From Paenibacillus polymyxa (lineage in GTDB: Bacteria; Bacillota; Bacilli; Paenibacillales; Paenibacillaceae), in contig NZ_CP049783.1 in assembly GCF_015710975.1 (NCBI RefSeq), forward strand, positions 4,197,501 through 4,261,500: DNA of 64,000 nucleotides, given 5' to 3'. This document shows, piece by piece, positions 26,083 through 34,357 of this stretch. Position 1 is the stretch's first letter, and each line of letters opens with the position of its first letter. The notes beneath the pieces were generated by a model, which made no database searches, was not told the DNA's origin, and saw only the letters and a program-made list of their open reading frames with translations. The translations under genes were made by a program, and so were the position numbers.

Positions 26083-27537
26083 GTGAACTTCTGGAGATCG
26101 CTGGTAGGCAAGCTGTGGATCACCATCATTTGTCTTGTAGGTTCTGTGCTTATTTTTCTGGGGCTTTTTTTATTGCCATATATCAATAGAAATTTTGCGG
26201 CGCATGAATCGACGGAAATCAAGCATTTATTCACCTATACATGTATCGTCGGATTTTTATTGACGACCTTTTTTGCTCTATTTCTTTTTACTAAAATCAC
26301 ACAGCCTATGCAGCTGTTGATTCAGGCGGCGAATGCCATCCGTGAGGGAAGGTATGATACTCGGCTTTCGCTGGTGACCAGCGATGAGATTGGAGAGCTG
26401 GCGAAAACTTTTAACCATATGTCTACGGAACTGGAAGCGACGATCCGCAGTCTGAATGAGGAGAAAAACCATTTATCCAGTGTACTGCGAAGTATGTCTG
26501 ATGCCGTAATTACCTTCGACAGAAGTGGACAAATCATCTTGACGAATCCGCCTGCACAAAGTTTGCTGGATATTTGGAAAAAGCTGGAGTGGCAGGAACG
26601 TGATCTGGAGGAATTCGGAGCTTCTGTGCCTGAGCCTTTGCTGCCTTTGTTCCATACGGTTATGGACAGAGGCGAGGATGTCGGAGACTACATCCATGTC
26701 AAGAAAGGCTCGTGGTCAGTGCAAATGGCGCCGCTGTATACAGATAACGCTATTCGTGGTGCAGTAGCTGTACTTAGAGATATTTCGGAAGAAGTAAAAC
26801 TTGAGAAGATGCGCAGTGATTTTGTAGCCAACGTATCCCATGAAATCCGTACACCCTTATCTATGATGCAGGGATACAGTGAGGCTTTGCTGGACGGCAT
26901 GGCAGGTTCACCGGAAGAGTCCGAGGAGCTAGTACAGGTCATCCATGATGAATCATTACGTATGGGAAGGTTAGTCAAGGATCTGCTCGACTTGGCCCGA
27001 ATGGAGGCAGGTCATACAGATATGTACCGTCAGGAAGTGGATGTGAATGAACTGATCGAGCGTGTTCACCGGAAATTTACGGTTCGTTCCAAGGAACGAG
27101 GACTGACACTCGATTATTATGAGCCAGGTCAACGCTTAGTGTTGCCTGAGGCAGATGAAGACAGACTGGAGCAGGTGTTGACCAATTTGCTGGATAATGC
27201 GTTCAGACATACGCCCTCTGGGAAAAAAGTTACCATTGCGGCGGATCAAATTCTGGGAGAACGGAATGAGTTAATCCGCATTCGGATTAAGGATGAAGGT
27301 GTGGGCATTGCCAGTGAGGATCTACCTTATATTTTTGACCGCTTCTACAAGGCAGACAAAGCCAGAGTACGTGGTGAAGACAAAGGGACTGGGCTGGGGC
27401 TTGCTATTGTTAGAAACATCGTAGAGGCTCACGGAGGCTCTGTCTCAGCTTCTAGCGTACTGGGAGAAGGGACGGAATTTACTATTTTGTTGCCGATCTC
27501 CAATAAAACAAGGCTGGGCTCTGTAACAAGCTTATAA
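26083..27537 (+). CDS. resE: Sensor histidine kinase ResE
   Basis: This is the membrane sensor of the ResDE pair, with 484 residues and a GTG start. Transmembrane segments lie near residues 8-28 and 48-68 with a very short outer loop between them, shorter than in B. subtilis ResE. A HAMP linker (FTKITQPMQLLIQAANAI), a PAS-like domain (residues 130-230) and the HisKA box FVANVSHEIRTPLSMMQGYSEA follow. The ATPase part has N (LTNLLDNAFRHTP), G1 (DEGVGI), F (FDRFYKADKAR) and G2 (GTGLGLAIV) boxes. Pairing with ResD is by position and similarity. Confidence 0.9.
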   Translation: MNFWRSLVGKLWITIICLVGSVLIFLGLFLLPYINRNFAAHESTEIKHLFTYTCIVGFLLTTFFALFLFTKITQPMQLLIQAANAIREGRYDTRLSLVTSDEIGELAKTFNHMSTELEATIRSLNEEKNHLSSVLRSMSDAVITFDRSGQIILTNPPAQSLLDIWKKLEWQERDLEEFGASVPEPLLPLFHTVMDRGEDVGDYIHVKKGSWSVQMAPLYTDNAIRGAVAVLRDISEEVKLEKMRSDFVANVSHEIRTPLSMMQGYSEALLDGMAGSPEESEELVQVIHDESLRMGRLVKDLLDLARMEAGHTDMYRQEVDVNELIERVHRKFTVRSKERGLTLDYYEPGQRLVLPEADEDRLEQVLTNLLDNAFRHTPSGKKVTIAADQILGERNELIRIRIKDEGVGIASEDLPYIFDRFYKADKARVRGEDKGTGLGLAIVRNIVEAHGGSVSASSVLGEGTEFTILLPISNKTRLGSVTSL

Positions 27538-27564
27538 CGACGGCTCATATATCCCAGTTTGCAG

Positions 27565-27589
27565 GCATCCTCGGAAGAGGGTGCTTTTT
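27565..27589 (+). terminator. Terminator after resE
   Basis: GCATCCTC pairs with GAGGGTGC around GGAA, followed by T5. Confidence 0.85.
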
Positions 27590-27671
27590 GTTGAAAAATC
27601 AACATTTATCTTGTTCAACGTGGAACATTCTGTTTCAAGATGGATGCTTCTATGTTAGATAAGGGTATAAG

Positions 27672-27698
27672 AAAAGGCGCCTCGGTAGCCGGCGCCTC
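27672..27698 (-). terminator. Terminator after serA
   Basis: On the minus strand GAGGCGCC and GGCGCCTT form a GC-rich stem followed by TTTTCTT. Confidence 0.75.
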
Positions 27699-27741
27699 TC
27701 TTTATAAATAAAACCAAGGAATTTTTCAACACTGACTGGAA

Positions 27742-29334
27742 CTAATCCAGTACTACTTCTTGGGCAGTATTCAGTTCTGGTAAGCCTACGAGTTGAATCA
27801 GCACGTCTTTAGGCACAGCTTTGTCAACGGTCAGGATCATGATGGCTTCACCGCCAACAATTTTACGACCTACTTGCATAGAAGCAATGTTGACGCTGTT
27901 CTCCCCAAGCAAGGTGCCGACACGGCCGATAATGCCGGGTTTATCATTGTGTGAGATAAGCAAGAAATGAGCCTCCGGTGCGACATCTACCGGGAACTGG
28001 TTCAATCGAACAATACGTTCACCATAGCCTGCTAGCAGGGTACCGGAAACACGTTGCTCTTCGCCGCTTTGTGTTTTGAGCGTAACGGTAATCAGGTTGG
28101 TGAAGCCCTTGGTGGCAGGCGCCTGAGAGACGATGAGATGGACGTCACGTGTTTTGGCAAGATGCACAGAGTTCACGATGTTCACATCGCTGCCCAGATG
28201 ACGGCTAAGTACACCTTTCAAAATATAACGTGTGAGCGGCTGTGTATCCACAGAAGACAAATCGCCAGCATAATCTACCTGAATTTCACGTACAGCCTGA
28301 TTGGTGATCTGAGCGGCAAAGCTGCCCAGCTTCTCTCCAAGCGAGAAATATGGCTGCAATTGCGTCATGACATTGGATGGTACTGGAGGCATGTTGACCG
28401 CATTTTTAAACGGCTCATCACGTAAAATATGCAGCACCTGCTCAGATACGTCGATCGCCACGTTCTCCTGAGCTTCGACGGTCGATGCACCCAGATGTGG
28501 TGTAACGATAATTTTTGGATGGCTCAGGAACGGATGATCCTGTGCTGGTGGTTCCGACTCGAATACGTCAAAGGCTGCACCGGCAACGATACCTTCATCG
28601 ATGGCTTCAACAAGAGCCATTTCATCGATAACTCCGCCTCGGGCACAGTTGATGATGCGCATTCCTTTTTTCATCACTTCAAACTGCGGGCGAGCAATCA
28701 TATGCTTGGTTTCTGGTGTTAATGGCGTGTGCACGGTCATGAAATCTGCGTTGCGGATAATTTCGTCCACGCTGGCCAGCTTGATGCCCAGCTTCTCAGC
28801 GCGTTCTTCAGTCAGAAACGGATCATAACCAAGGATGCTCATGCCAAATGCTTTGGCGCGTTTAGCCACCTCACTGCCGATACGTCCCATGCCGAGAACT
28901 CCAAGTGTTTTGTTACGTAGTTCGACACCGAGGAATGTTTTACGATCCCATGTACCACCGATGGTTTTAGCGTAAGCCTGTGGAATATGGCGAGCCAGTG
29001 CCATCATCATGGCAAAAGTGTGTTCACATGTCGTAATTGTATTGCCGTCAGGAGCATTAATAACGATAATCCCGCGTTGTGTTGCTGCTTCAAGGTCGAT
29101 GTTGTCCACGCCGACCCCGGCACGTCCAACAACCTTGAGGTTTTTACCTGCCGCCATGATGCGTTCGGTTACCCGGGTTTGGCTTCGGACGAGTAATGCG
29201 TCATAGTCACCAATAATTTGAACCAATTCATCCTCACTGAGACCTGTGTTCTTGTCCACCGTGACATCGTCTGCATCCATCAGCTGCTGAATGCCCAGGT
29301 CACTGATTGGATCGGATACTAACACTTTAAACAT
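27742..29334 (-). CDS. serA: D-3-phosphoglycerate dehydrogenase
   Basis: SerA oxidises 3-phosphoglycerate, the first step of serine synthesis. It has 530 residues, the long form with ASB and ACT domains. The NAD-binding loop is GVLGMGRIGSEVAKRA near residue 150. Catalytic Arg and Glu lie in NCARGGVIDE and DVFESEP, and the His in TPHLGAST. The C-terminal ACT domain (HNDKPGIIGRVGTLLGENSVNIA) probably binds serine. GAGGAGG precedes the ATG. A T-box leader upstream controls it. Confidence 0.97.
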   Translation of the reverse strand: MFKVLVSDPISDLGIQQLMDADDVTVDKNTGLSEDELVQIIGDYDALLVRSQTRVTERIMAAGKNLKVVGRAGVGVDNIDLEAATQRGIIVINAPDGNTITTCEHTFAMMMALARHIPQAYAKTIGGTWDRKTFLGVELRNKTLGVLGMGRIGSEVAKRAKAFGMSILGYDPFLTEERAEKLGIKLASVDEIIRNADFMTVHTPLTPETKHMIARPQFEVMKKGMRIINCARGGVIDEMALVEAIDEGIVAGAAFDVFESEPPAQDHPFLSHPKIIVTPHLGASTVEAQENVAIDVSEQVLHILRDEPFKNAVNMPPVPSNVMTQLQPYFSLGEKLGSFAAQITNQAVREIQVDYAGDLSSVDTQPLTRYILKGVLSRHLGSDVNIVNSVHLAKTRDVHLIVSQAPATKGFTNLITVTLKTQSGEEQRVSGTLLAGYGERIVRLNQFPVDVAPEAHFLLISHNDKPGIIGRVGTLLGENSVNIASMQVGRKIVGGEAIMILTVDKAVPKDVLIQLVGLPELNTAQEVVLD

Positions 29335-29562
29335 TTGGTTTCCTCCTCAAAGTTAACTTCTTTTATGGACAGGATGTACTTCGAACTGAAATACATTCCA
29401 TAAAGAACATGAAAAAAACTTGAAATGCTTCTAAAAAGTACAGGAGAGCGGTCTAAATACTAGTGTGATAACGCATTGACGCAGAAAAGGAATAAAATAG
29501 TATTTTGCACCAAACTGATAACCAAAGGCCTTATGTGGAGTTGCTTTACGGTTTTCGGGCAT

Positions 29563-29842
29563 CAAAAAAACTCCCGAATCACATACTATCTCCATAGTAA
29601 GGGACGAGAGTTATCGTGGTACCACCCTAATTCGCAGCCATTTCGCAATGGACTGCCTTCAGCGGTCATATAATGACCGAAAGGATAACGGTTTTCTGCC
29701 GATTGCATCTAATGTCGGAAAATGATTCCCAGACCTCGATGCAATAACTCAGGAGCGCTGAAAGTAGTTACTTCGCCACCGGCTTCCACCCAAACACCGG
29801 TTCTCTGAGGACGAAATCAATACCTTTTCTCCATCATTGTTG
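29563..29842 (-). ncRNA. T-box riboswitch controlling serA
   Basis: On the minus strand the conserved T-box AGGGTGGTACCACG occupies the complement of 29615-29628. It is followed by a terminator with AACTCTCG pairing to CGGGAGTT, an ACTAT/ATAGT inner helix and T7. Stem I begins near 29840 with ATGATGGAG and holds TTCGTC/GGCGAA helices around the specifier loop. The specifier region reads CGAAGTAACTAC; AGT (Ser) fits serA, but AAC (Asn) and ACT (Thr) cannot be ruled out by eye. About 230 bases of untranslated RNA separate it from serA. Confidence 0.93.
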
Positions 29843-29864
29843 TTGTCGCTAATAATTTTTTCAT

Positions 29865-29894
29865 AATGTATCATGGCTTACATGGGCATGTCAA
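29865..29894 (-). promoter_or_regulatory. Sigma-A promoter of the T-box/serA unit
   Basis: On the minus strand TTGACA (complement of 29889-29894), an 18-base spacer and TACATT (complement of 29865-29870) lie just upstream of stem I. Confidence 0.65.
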
Positions 29895-29970
29895 TAGGAC
29901 ATGCGGCATGTGTGGATAGACGACTAGAAACATAGCTACAGAATGCGGAAAAATTAAGATTTAAGTCTTC

Positions 29971-29999
29971 TTGAATCCGCCCGACTTTTTGGCTATGAT
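29971..29999 (+). promoter_or_regulatory. Candidate sigma-A promoter inside an inverted repeat
   Basis: TTGAAT (29971-29976), a 17-base spacer and TATGAT (29994-29999) lie ahead of the protease gene. The inverted repeat AGTCTTCTT (29964-29972) and AAGAAGACT (30004-30012) brackets it. Confidence 0.55.
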
Positions 30000-30032
30000 G
30001 CTAAAGAAGACTAAGCAGAGGACTAACTAACT

Positions 30033-30620
30033 ATGAAAAAGCTTAAAGTGAAATGGAAAAGAGCGCAAATTCATCAATTGAATGACCGCTTGCTGCTTTA
30101 CAATTTGTATCTAACTCAGGGGCTGACCCTGCTGATTGGCGTAATCTGGATTATATTTCAGAAAAGAAATGTGTTTGAACTGTTTGCATTGCCCAACACG
30201 CTACATGTCTTATGGTGGGGATTGGGTTTGGCAGCCGCTATGCTATTAGTAGATTTGCTGCTGTCTCGGATCATGCCTGAGGATGCCATGGATGACGGTG
30301 GTATTAACCAAATGCTGTTTCAAAATCGACCGGTTTGGCATATTATTTGTATAGCTGCTATCGTTTCCATCTGTGAGGAACTTTTGTTTAGAGGTGCGAT
30401 TCAGTACAGCTTTGGTCCTTATTGGACAAGCATTTTGTTTGCGGTTATTCATATCCGGTATTTACGGCACTGGATTCCCACGGGCTGGGTTTTCCTTAGC
30501 AGTTATGGATTGGGATATATATACGTGCAGACAGGCAGCCTGTGGGCACCGATCATTTGTCATTTTGTGATTGACCTTATATCTGGCTTAGCGTTACGTT
30601 TTCGGAGGTATGAAGAATGA
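30033..30620 (+). CDS. CPBP-family intramembrane metalloprotease (YpbD-like)
   Basis: The protein has 195 residues and five to six membrane spans. Motif 1 of the CAAX protease / bacteriocin-processing (CPBP, ABI) family is CEELLFRG near residue 113. Motif 2 residues appear in FAVIHIRYLRH, and motif 3 is CHFVIDL near residue 180. B. subtilis YpbD, in the same neighbourhood near resE and serA, belongs to this family. The substrate is unknown. The stop overlaps the next gene (ATGA). Confidence 0.85.
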   Translation: MKKLKVKWKRAQIHQLNDRLLLYNLYLTQGLTLLIGVIWIIFQKRNVFELFALPNTLHVLWWGLGLAAAMLLVDLLLSRIMPEDAMDDGGINQMLFQNRPVWHIICIAAIVSICEELLFRGAIQYSFGPYWTSILFAVIHIRYLRHWIPTGWVFLSSYGLGYIYVQTGSLWAPIICHFVIDLISGLALRFRRYEE

Positions 30621-30958
30621 ATCAGGAACTTAGCAGAGTGCAGACCTATGGTAGCCGCCGAAATGGCCGCAAAGGCAAGGAGGAGGACAGGCCAAAGCCA
30701 AAACCGGTCCGCTCCCGTGCTTCACGGCCCATGCCAGAATTGGCAGACGTTGCCGCTGCACCAGAAGTTGCTGTGACAATGGAGGAGGACACTCCTGCCA
30801 GTGAGTACCGAACACGGACAGAGATGTTTCCGTCCCGTCGTATTCGGGTGAGTAAGTGGTTTTTGAATTTTTTAAGCACTCTTTTTGTGCTTATTACAGC
30901 CGCACTACTATGGTGGGGAATTAAGGGTGCACCACCCATTAGTGAAATGCTTTGGTGA
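30617..30958 (+). CDS. Small protein with C-terminal membrane anchor, unknown function
   Basis: The protein has 113 residues. The first 80 are basic and proline-rich (KPKPVRSRASRP) and probably unstructured. Residues 87-105 form one hydrophobic span (FLNFLSTLFVLITAALLWW), followed by a short tail. It overlaps the CPBP protease gene by four bases, so the two are co-translated and may act together at the membrane. It takes the place of ypbE but I see no LysM domain. Confidence 0.65.
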   Translation: MNQELSRVQTYGSRRNGRKGKEEDRPKPKPVRSRASRPMPELADVAAAPEVAVTMEEDTPASEYRTRTEMFPSRRIRVSKWFLNFLSTLFVLITAALLWWGIKGAPPISEMLW

Positions 30959-31011
30959 TATAAAGGCATTGTGATAGCTTGCGTCTAGTACGTGCGTGCA
31001 ATATTATGCTA

Positions 31012-31056
31012 AAAAAGCCTCCAACTCCCACAAAATATGCGGAGAGGGGGCTTTTT
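31012..31056 (+). terminator. Terminator between convergent genes
   Basis: AAAAAGCCTCC pairs with GGGGGCTTTTT, with CTCC/GGAG inside. A-rich and T-rich flanks allow it to act in both directions. Confidence 0.75.
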
Positions 31057-31106
31057 ACATCATTTAATTTTACATCATCTACATTTGACCTATGAGCAAG
31101 TGATAA

Positions 31107-32033
31107 TTAACTGGCAGGAATCTCAATGCTTTGTGGATCGACAAATTGATAGCCCTTCTGCTCAAGGCGCGTCAATAGACTGTCCAGTGCCTCCGCTGTC
31201 CATGGCAGTTCATGCATCAAAATATTGCTGCCTGGATGAAGTTGTTCTGTTACATTTTTGAGAAGAGTTTCCGTTTTATGAGGTTGGTTTTTTTTCATGG
31301 TCCAGTCCAGAGAGCCTACGGACCATGTCATATACAAGAGCCCATTTTCCTTAGCAACCTTGCGACCTACGTCTCCACCAGCACCATGAGGCGGACGGAA
31401 GAATACGGGGGCTTGGCCTGTAGTGTCTTTAACGATTTTTTGTACTGTTTCAATCTGTTTTTTAACCTCAGCCTCAGACTTGTTCTTGAGAACGATGTGG
31501 TCCCAGCTATGGTTGCCAATGGGCTGTCCACGGTCATGGATAAGCTTGAGCAACTCAGGATGTTCTTTTACACGATAACCGTTTACGAAGAAAATCGCTT
31601 TTGCCTTGTGCTTATCCAATATATCTATGATTTTGTTAATCATGACCGCTTCTTTCGGGCCATCATCAAAAGTCAGCAATACCACTTTTTTTTCGACACC
31701 TTGTTGATTAGGAATAACATTGTAAGCTTTGTCCAAGTGATACATCTTGTTAGTGGTAACCGCAGTTGTTGAAACTGTAGTCTCGTTGCTCTTAACGGCG
31801 GTTTTGTCATTTTGTGTATTTGTTGTACTCACTGATTTTTGCTCATCACTGTCTGCTTGCTTGCTGCTTCCTTTGGGGGAAGATTTACTGCTCTGATCTT
31901 TGGCACTGTTACTTAAATCAGAAGTTACTGAATCCTGATGGTTACTGGAATCCGCAGATTCCGGCTTCGTCGCAGTGCAAGCACTAAGCAGCAGACATGC
32001 TGTTAGCAAAATGGCTGCTGTTTTTGTACCCAT
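31107..32033 (-). CDS. Polysaccharide deacetylase lipoprotein
   Basis: The protein has 308 residues. A lipoprotein signal with lipobox LSAC sits at residues 16-19. A Ser-, Thr- and Lys-rich linker runs to about residue 95. The NodB (CE4) domain carries TFDDGP (near residue 122), the metal-binding HSWDH pair, RPPHGAGG and a late MHELPWTAEAL segment. Such enzymes remove N-acetyl groups from peptidoglycan or other amino-sugar polymers outside the cell. Similar proteins (PdaA type) act in spore cortex formation, but the lipid anchor and linker point to the vegetative envelope. The substrate is unknown. Confidence 0.88.
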   Translation of the reverse strand: MGTKTAAILLTACLLLSACTATKPESADSSNHQDSVTSDLSNSAKDQSSKSSPKGSSKQADSDEQKSVSTTNTQNDKTAVKSNETTVSTTAVTTNKMYHLDKAYNVIPNQQGVEKKVVLLTFDDGPKEAVMINKIIDILDKHKAKAIFFVNGYRVKEHPELLKLIHDRGQPIGNHSWDHIVLKNKSEAEVKKQIETVQKIVKDTTGQAPVFFRPPHGAGGDVGRKVAKENGLLYMTWSVGSLDWTMKKNQPHKTETLLKNVTEQLHPGSNILMHELPWTAEALDSLLTRLEQKGYQFVDPQSIEIPAS

Positions 32034-32126
32034 TAATTCATCTCACCTTCCTGTATTTATACCGTATGAGTTTGTCTCTGCTGACGAACACTATGCTTGA
32101 TTCTACCACAAAGGGAGGTTCTAATT

Positions 32127-32504
32127 GTGAAAACATCTTCATTTTTCCTGGGAATCGTCTTGGGGGCTGTCGCAAGCTCTCTGATCTCTCGTAACCGCAA
32201 TGCGTTGGGCTTATCCATGGACATGGGCGGAAAAAAAGGCGGGAATTTGGTACAGAAAGCTCGTACAAAAATGATGGACGCCGCATTTCCAGGCATGGGT
32301 GATATTGCGCTGAATACACAAGACACCCACAAGGATCATGATCATCGTTCACAAGCAGATAAAACCGTTCATAACGCCCAAACTGCCAAGAGCAAAGAAG
32401 AGAATATGAAGTTGATTAAAGAGTTTATTAGCACAAGTCCCGATGTTAAACGTGAGGTCGAGCAAATACTGAAAGAAACTCATACAGCCGTACCGGGATT
32501 GTAA
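32127..32504 (+). CDS. Small membrane-anchored protein, YtxH-like
   Basis: The protein has 125 residues. The GTG at 32127 follows AAGGGAGG. Residues 4-18 are hydrophobic (SSFFLGIVLGAVASSLI), then come Arg-Asn residues and a polar body containing a His- and Asp-rich stretch (THKDHDHRSQ). The C-terminal 30 residues are predicted helical. The arrangement recalls YtxH-type stress proteins, but similarity is weak. Function is unknown. Confidence 0.55.
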   Translation: MKTSSFFLGIVLGAVASSLISRNRNALGLSMDMGGKKGGNLVQKARTKMMDAAFPGMGDIALNTQDTHKDHDHRSQADKTVHNAQTAKSKEENMKLIKEFISTSPDVKREVEQILKETHTAVPGL

Positions 32505-32521
32505 CCCGAAACCTCTATTCC

Positions 32522-32572
32522 GAATCATTTTGCGGCTTTTTTGTTAAAGCCGTTCAAATGATTCTTTTTTTT
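32522..32572 (+). terminator. Terminator before mecA
   Basis: GAATCATTTTG pairs with CAAATGATTC, with an inner GGCTTT/AAAGCC stem and a T8 tract. Confidence 0.95.
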
Positions 32573-32700
32573 ATCATTTTTATTCGTGCATTTACGATTA
32601 TAAAATGATAACATGATTACATAGAACCATTTTCATCACAGGCATCATATTTGAATCATAATCTGCTAATAACACTCGGCTGCCAGGAGGAGGGTCCAGT

Positions 32701-33315
32701 ATGAAAATAGAAAGATTAAGTCAGGACAAGATACGGATTTTCCTTACCTTTGATGATTTGAGCGAACGGGGTATCCAAAAAGATGATATGTGGCAAGAAA
32801 TTCCAAGAGTTCATGAGCTGTTTACTGAAATGATGGATCAGGCATACAGCGAACTGGGCTTCGACGCCACGGGACCGTTAGCTGTAGAAGTCTTTGCGCT
32901 TCCTGCTCAGGGAATGGTTGTTATCGTCACTCGGGGAAAATACGATCACCAGCAGTACGGTTCGGGTCCCGATGAGGAGCTTCCAGAGGAAGTCTACGAA
33001 ATGGAAGTCACAATGGAGCACAGTGATTCCATCGTTTACGCGTTTAGCGATTTCGAAGTACTCATAGAAGCGGCTCATATGCTCCGCAGCAACACTACGG
33101 AAGCAGGTAAGCTGTATCATTATAGAGGAAAATGGATTTTGCATTTGGAGCCAGAAGAAGTAGAAGAGTCCAAGCTTGCGGCCTTAATCGCGATTCTGGC
33201 TGAATTTGGAGAAGGTTCATCCGTAACACCAGCTATGCTGGAAGAGTATGGAAAGCTGATCATTCCTGAACAGGCAGTTGCTGTCATCTGCACCCATTTT
33301 GACAGCCGTTCTTGA
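32701..33315 (+). CDS. mecA: Adaptor protein MecA family (MecA/YpbH)
   Basis: MecA adaptors deliver substrates such as ComK to the ClpCP protease. The protein has 204 residues. The N-terminal substrate-binding part reads MKIERLSQDKIRIFLTFDDLSERGI, close to MecA and YpbH. An acidic linker (GPDEELPEEV) leads to the C-terminal Clp-binding alpha/beta domain (YAFSDFEVLIEAAHML; YYRG-like HYRGKWILHLEP). GGAGGAGGG precedes the ATG. By position it corresponds to B. subtilis ypbH. Which of the two paralogues it equals is not settled. Confidence 0.9.
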   Translation: MKIERLSQDKIRIFLTFDDLSERGIQKDDMWQEIPRVHELFTEMMDQAYSELGFDATGPLAVEVFALPAQGMVVIVTRGKYDHQQYGSGPDEELPEEVYEMEVTMEHSDSIVYAFSDFEVLIEAAHMLRSNTTEAGKLYHYRGKWILHLEPEEVEESKLAALIAILAEFGEGSSVTPAMLEEYGKLIIPEQAVAVICTHFDSRS

Positions 33316-33347
33316 TTTGGTTTAGAAAGTGATAATGAAGTTAATTT

Positions 33348-33380
33348 GTCGGCTCTGCGCTGAAAGCAGAGCCGACTCAT
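33348..33380 (+). terminator. Terminator after mecA
   Basis: A perfect 11-bp stem (GTCGGCTCTGC with its complement), a 7-base loop, then TCATTTT. Confidence 0.85.
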
Positions 33381-33398
33381 TTTATGGAGGGATGATCG

Positions 33399-34094
33399 GT
33401 GCTTCTGTTTTCTGTTTTAGCGGCAGCTACAGCGCCGGGTCTCGCCTTATTGATGTATTTTTACTTAAAGGATCGATATGATTCGGAGCCTCTGCACATG
33501 GTTATTAAAGTATTTTTGCTCGGTTTTTTGGTGGTGCTTCCGGTCATGATTTTTCAACGTGGGTTGCTGCTTTGGCTAGGAGATGACACTTTAATTCAGG
33601 TGTTCGGTATTTCCGCTGGAGTGGAAGAGTTTTTTAAATGGTTCCTGCTGTATCACATCATCTATAACCATACGGAGTTCGACGAGCCTTATGATGGTAT
33701 ATTGTATGCAGCCGCAGTCTCACTCGGGTTTGCCACAGTTGAAAATCTGTTATATGCCTGGGCGGGGCATGCTTCGATCAGCATGATGTTAATGAGATCG
33801 TTGCTACCGGTATCCGGTCATGCGATGTTTGGCGTTATGATGGGCTACTATATGGGGAAAGCCAAGTTTTCGAAAGACCTGAAGAGTAAATATATGCTGC
33901 TTCTGTCATTAGTGCTTCCATGGTTTTGGCATGGAGTGTATGATTTAATTTTGACGAAATTTTCACACGACTGGATCTGGTTTATCATTCCGTTGATGGC
34001 ATTTCTATGGTATGGAGGGATGGCAAAAATCAGTCGAGCGAATAACCGTTCTCCTTTTCGAATGTTAAAACGGGAAGAAAAGGTTAATATGTAA
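33399..34094 (+). CDS. prsW: Intramembrane protease PrsW
   Basis: PrsW makes the first cut of anti-sigma factors such as RsiW under envelope stress. It has 231 residues and a GTG start behind GGAGG. There are about seven to eight membrane segments. The family marks are EEFFKWFLLY (catalytic Glu pair, near residue 76), EFDEPYDGILYAAAVSLGFATVEN (near 95-115) and the late His in the SGHAMFGVMMG and WHGVYD segments. The order prsW-ypeB matches B. subtilis except that sleB is missing between them. Confidence 0.93.
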   Translation: MLLFSVLAAATAPGLALLMYFYLKDRYDSEPLHMVIKVFLLGFLVVLPVMIFQRGLLLWLGDDTLIQVFGISAGVEEFFKWFLLYHIIYNHTEFDEPYDGILYAAAVSLGFATVENLLYAWAGHASISMMLMRSLLPVSGHAMFGVMMGYYMGKAKFSKDLKSKYMLLLSLVLPWFWHGVYDLILTKFSHDWIWFIIPLMAFLWYGGMAKISRANNRSPFRMLKREEKVNM

Positions 34095-34146
34095 CGAAAT
34101 GGGACACACTGATCTGACAAACCTGTTAGAGAAAGAGGTGTCTTTT

Positions 34147-34299
34147 TTGCGTATAAAAGTAAGAATTCATTGTAAAAGATGCGGAGAACGCTTTGTACTG
34201 AGAGGGCGAATGGAGCAAGGACAGATTCAGACCGGCTTTAAACGCTGTATTTGCGATAACTGTGAGTTTATTGTTGAAGTCATGGAAAACCATGCATAA
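34147..34299 (+). CDS. Small zinc-ribbon-like protein
   Basis: The protein has 50 residues. The TTG at 34147 is chosen because AGAGGTG lies 7 bases upstream. It has two cysteine pairs (CKRCGERF near residue 10; CICDNCEF near 38), as expected for a small zinc ribbon, and is otherwise basic. It lies between prsW and ypeB where B. subtilis has sleB. I do not recognise a named family. Confidence 0.6.
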   Translation: MRIKVRIHCKRCGERFVLRGRMEQGQIQTGFKRCICDNCEFIVEVMENHA

Positions 34300-34357
34300 G
34301 AGAGCTTTCTTCTTGTCACACTATCGGTAGTGTATTTGAAGAAAGGAGACTCCCAAT

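Noticed and set aside
28054..29206. Several plus-strand frames opposite serA
   Set aside because: They are shadows of the well-conserved serA coding sequence.
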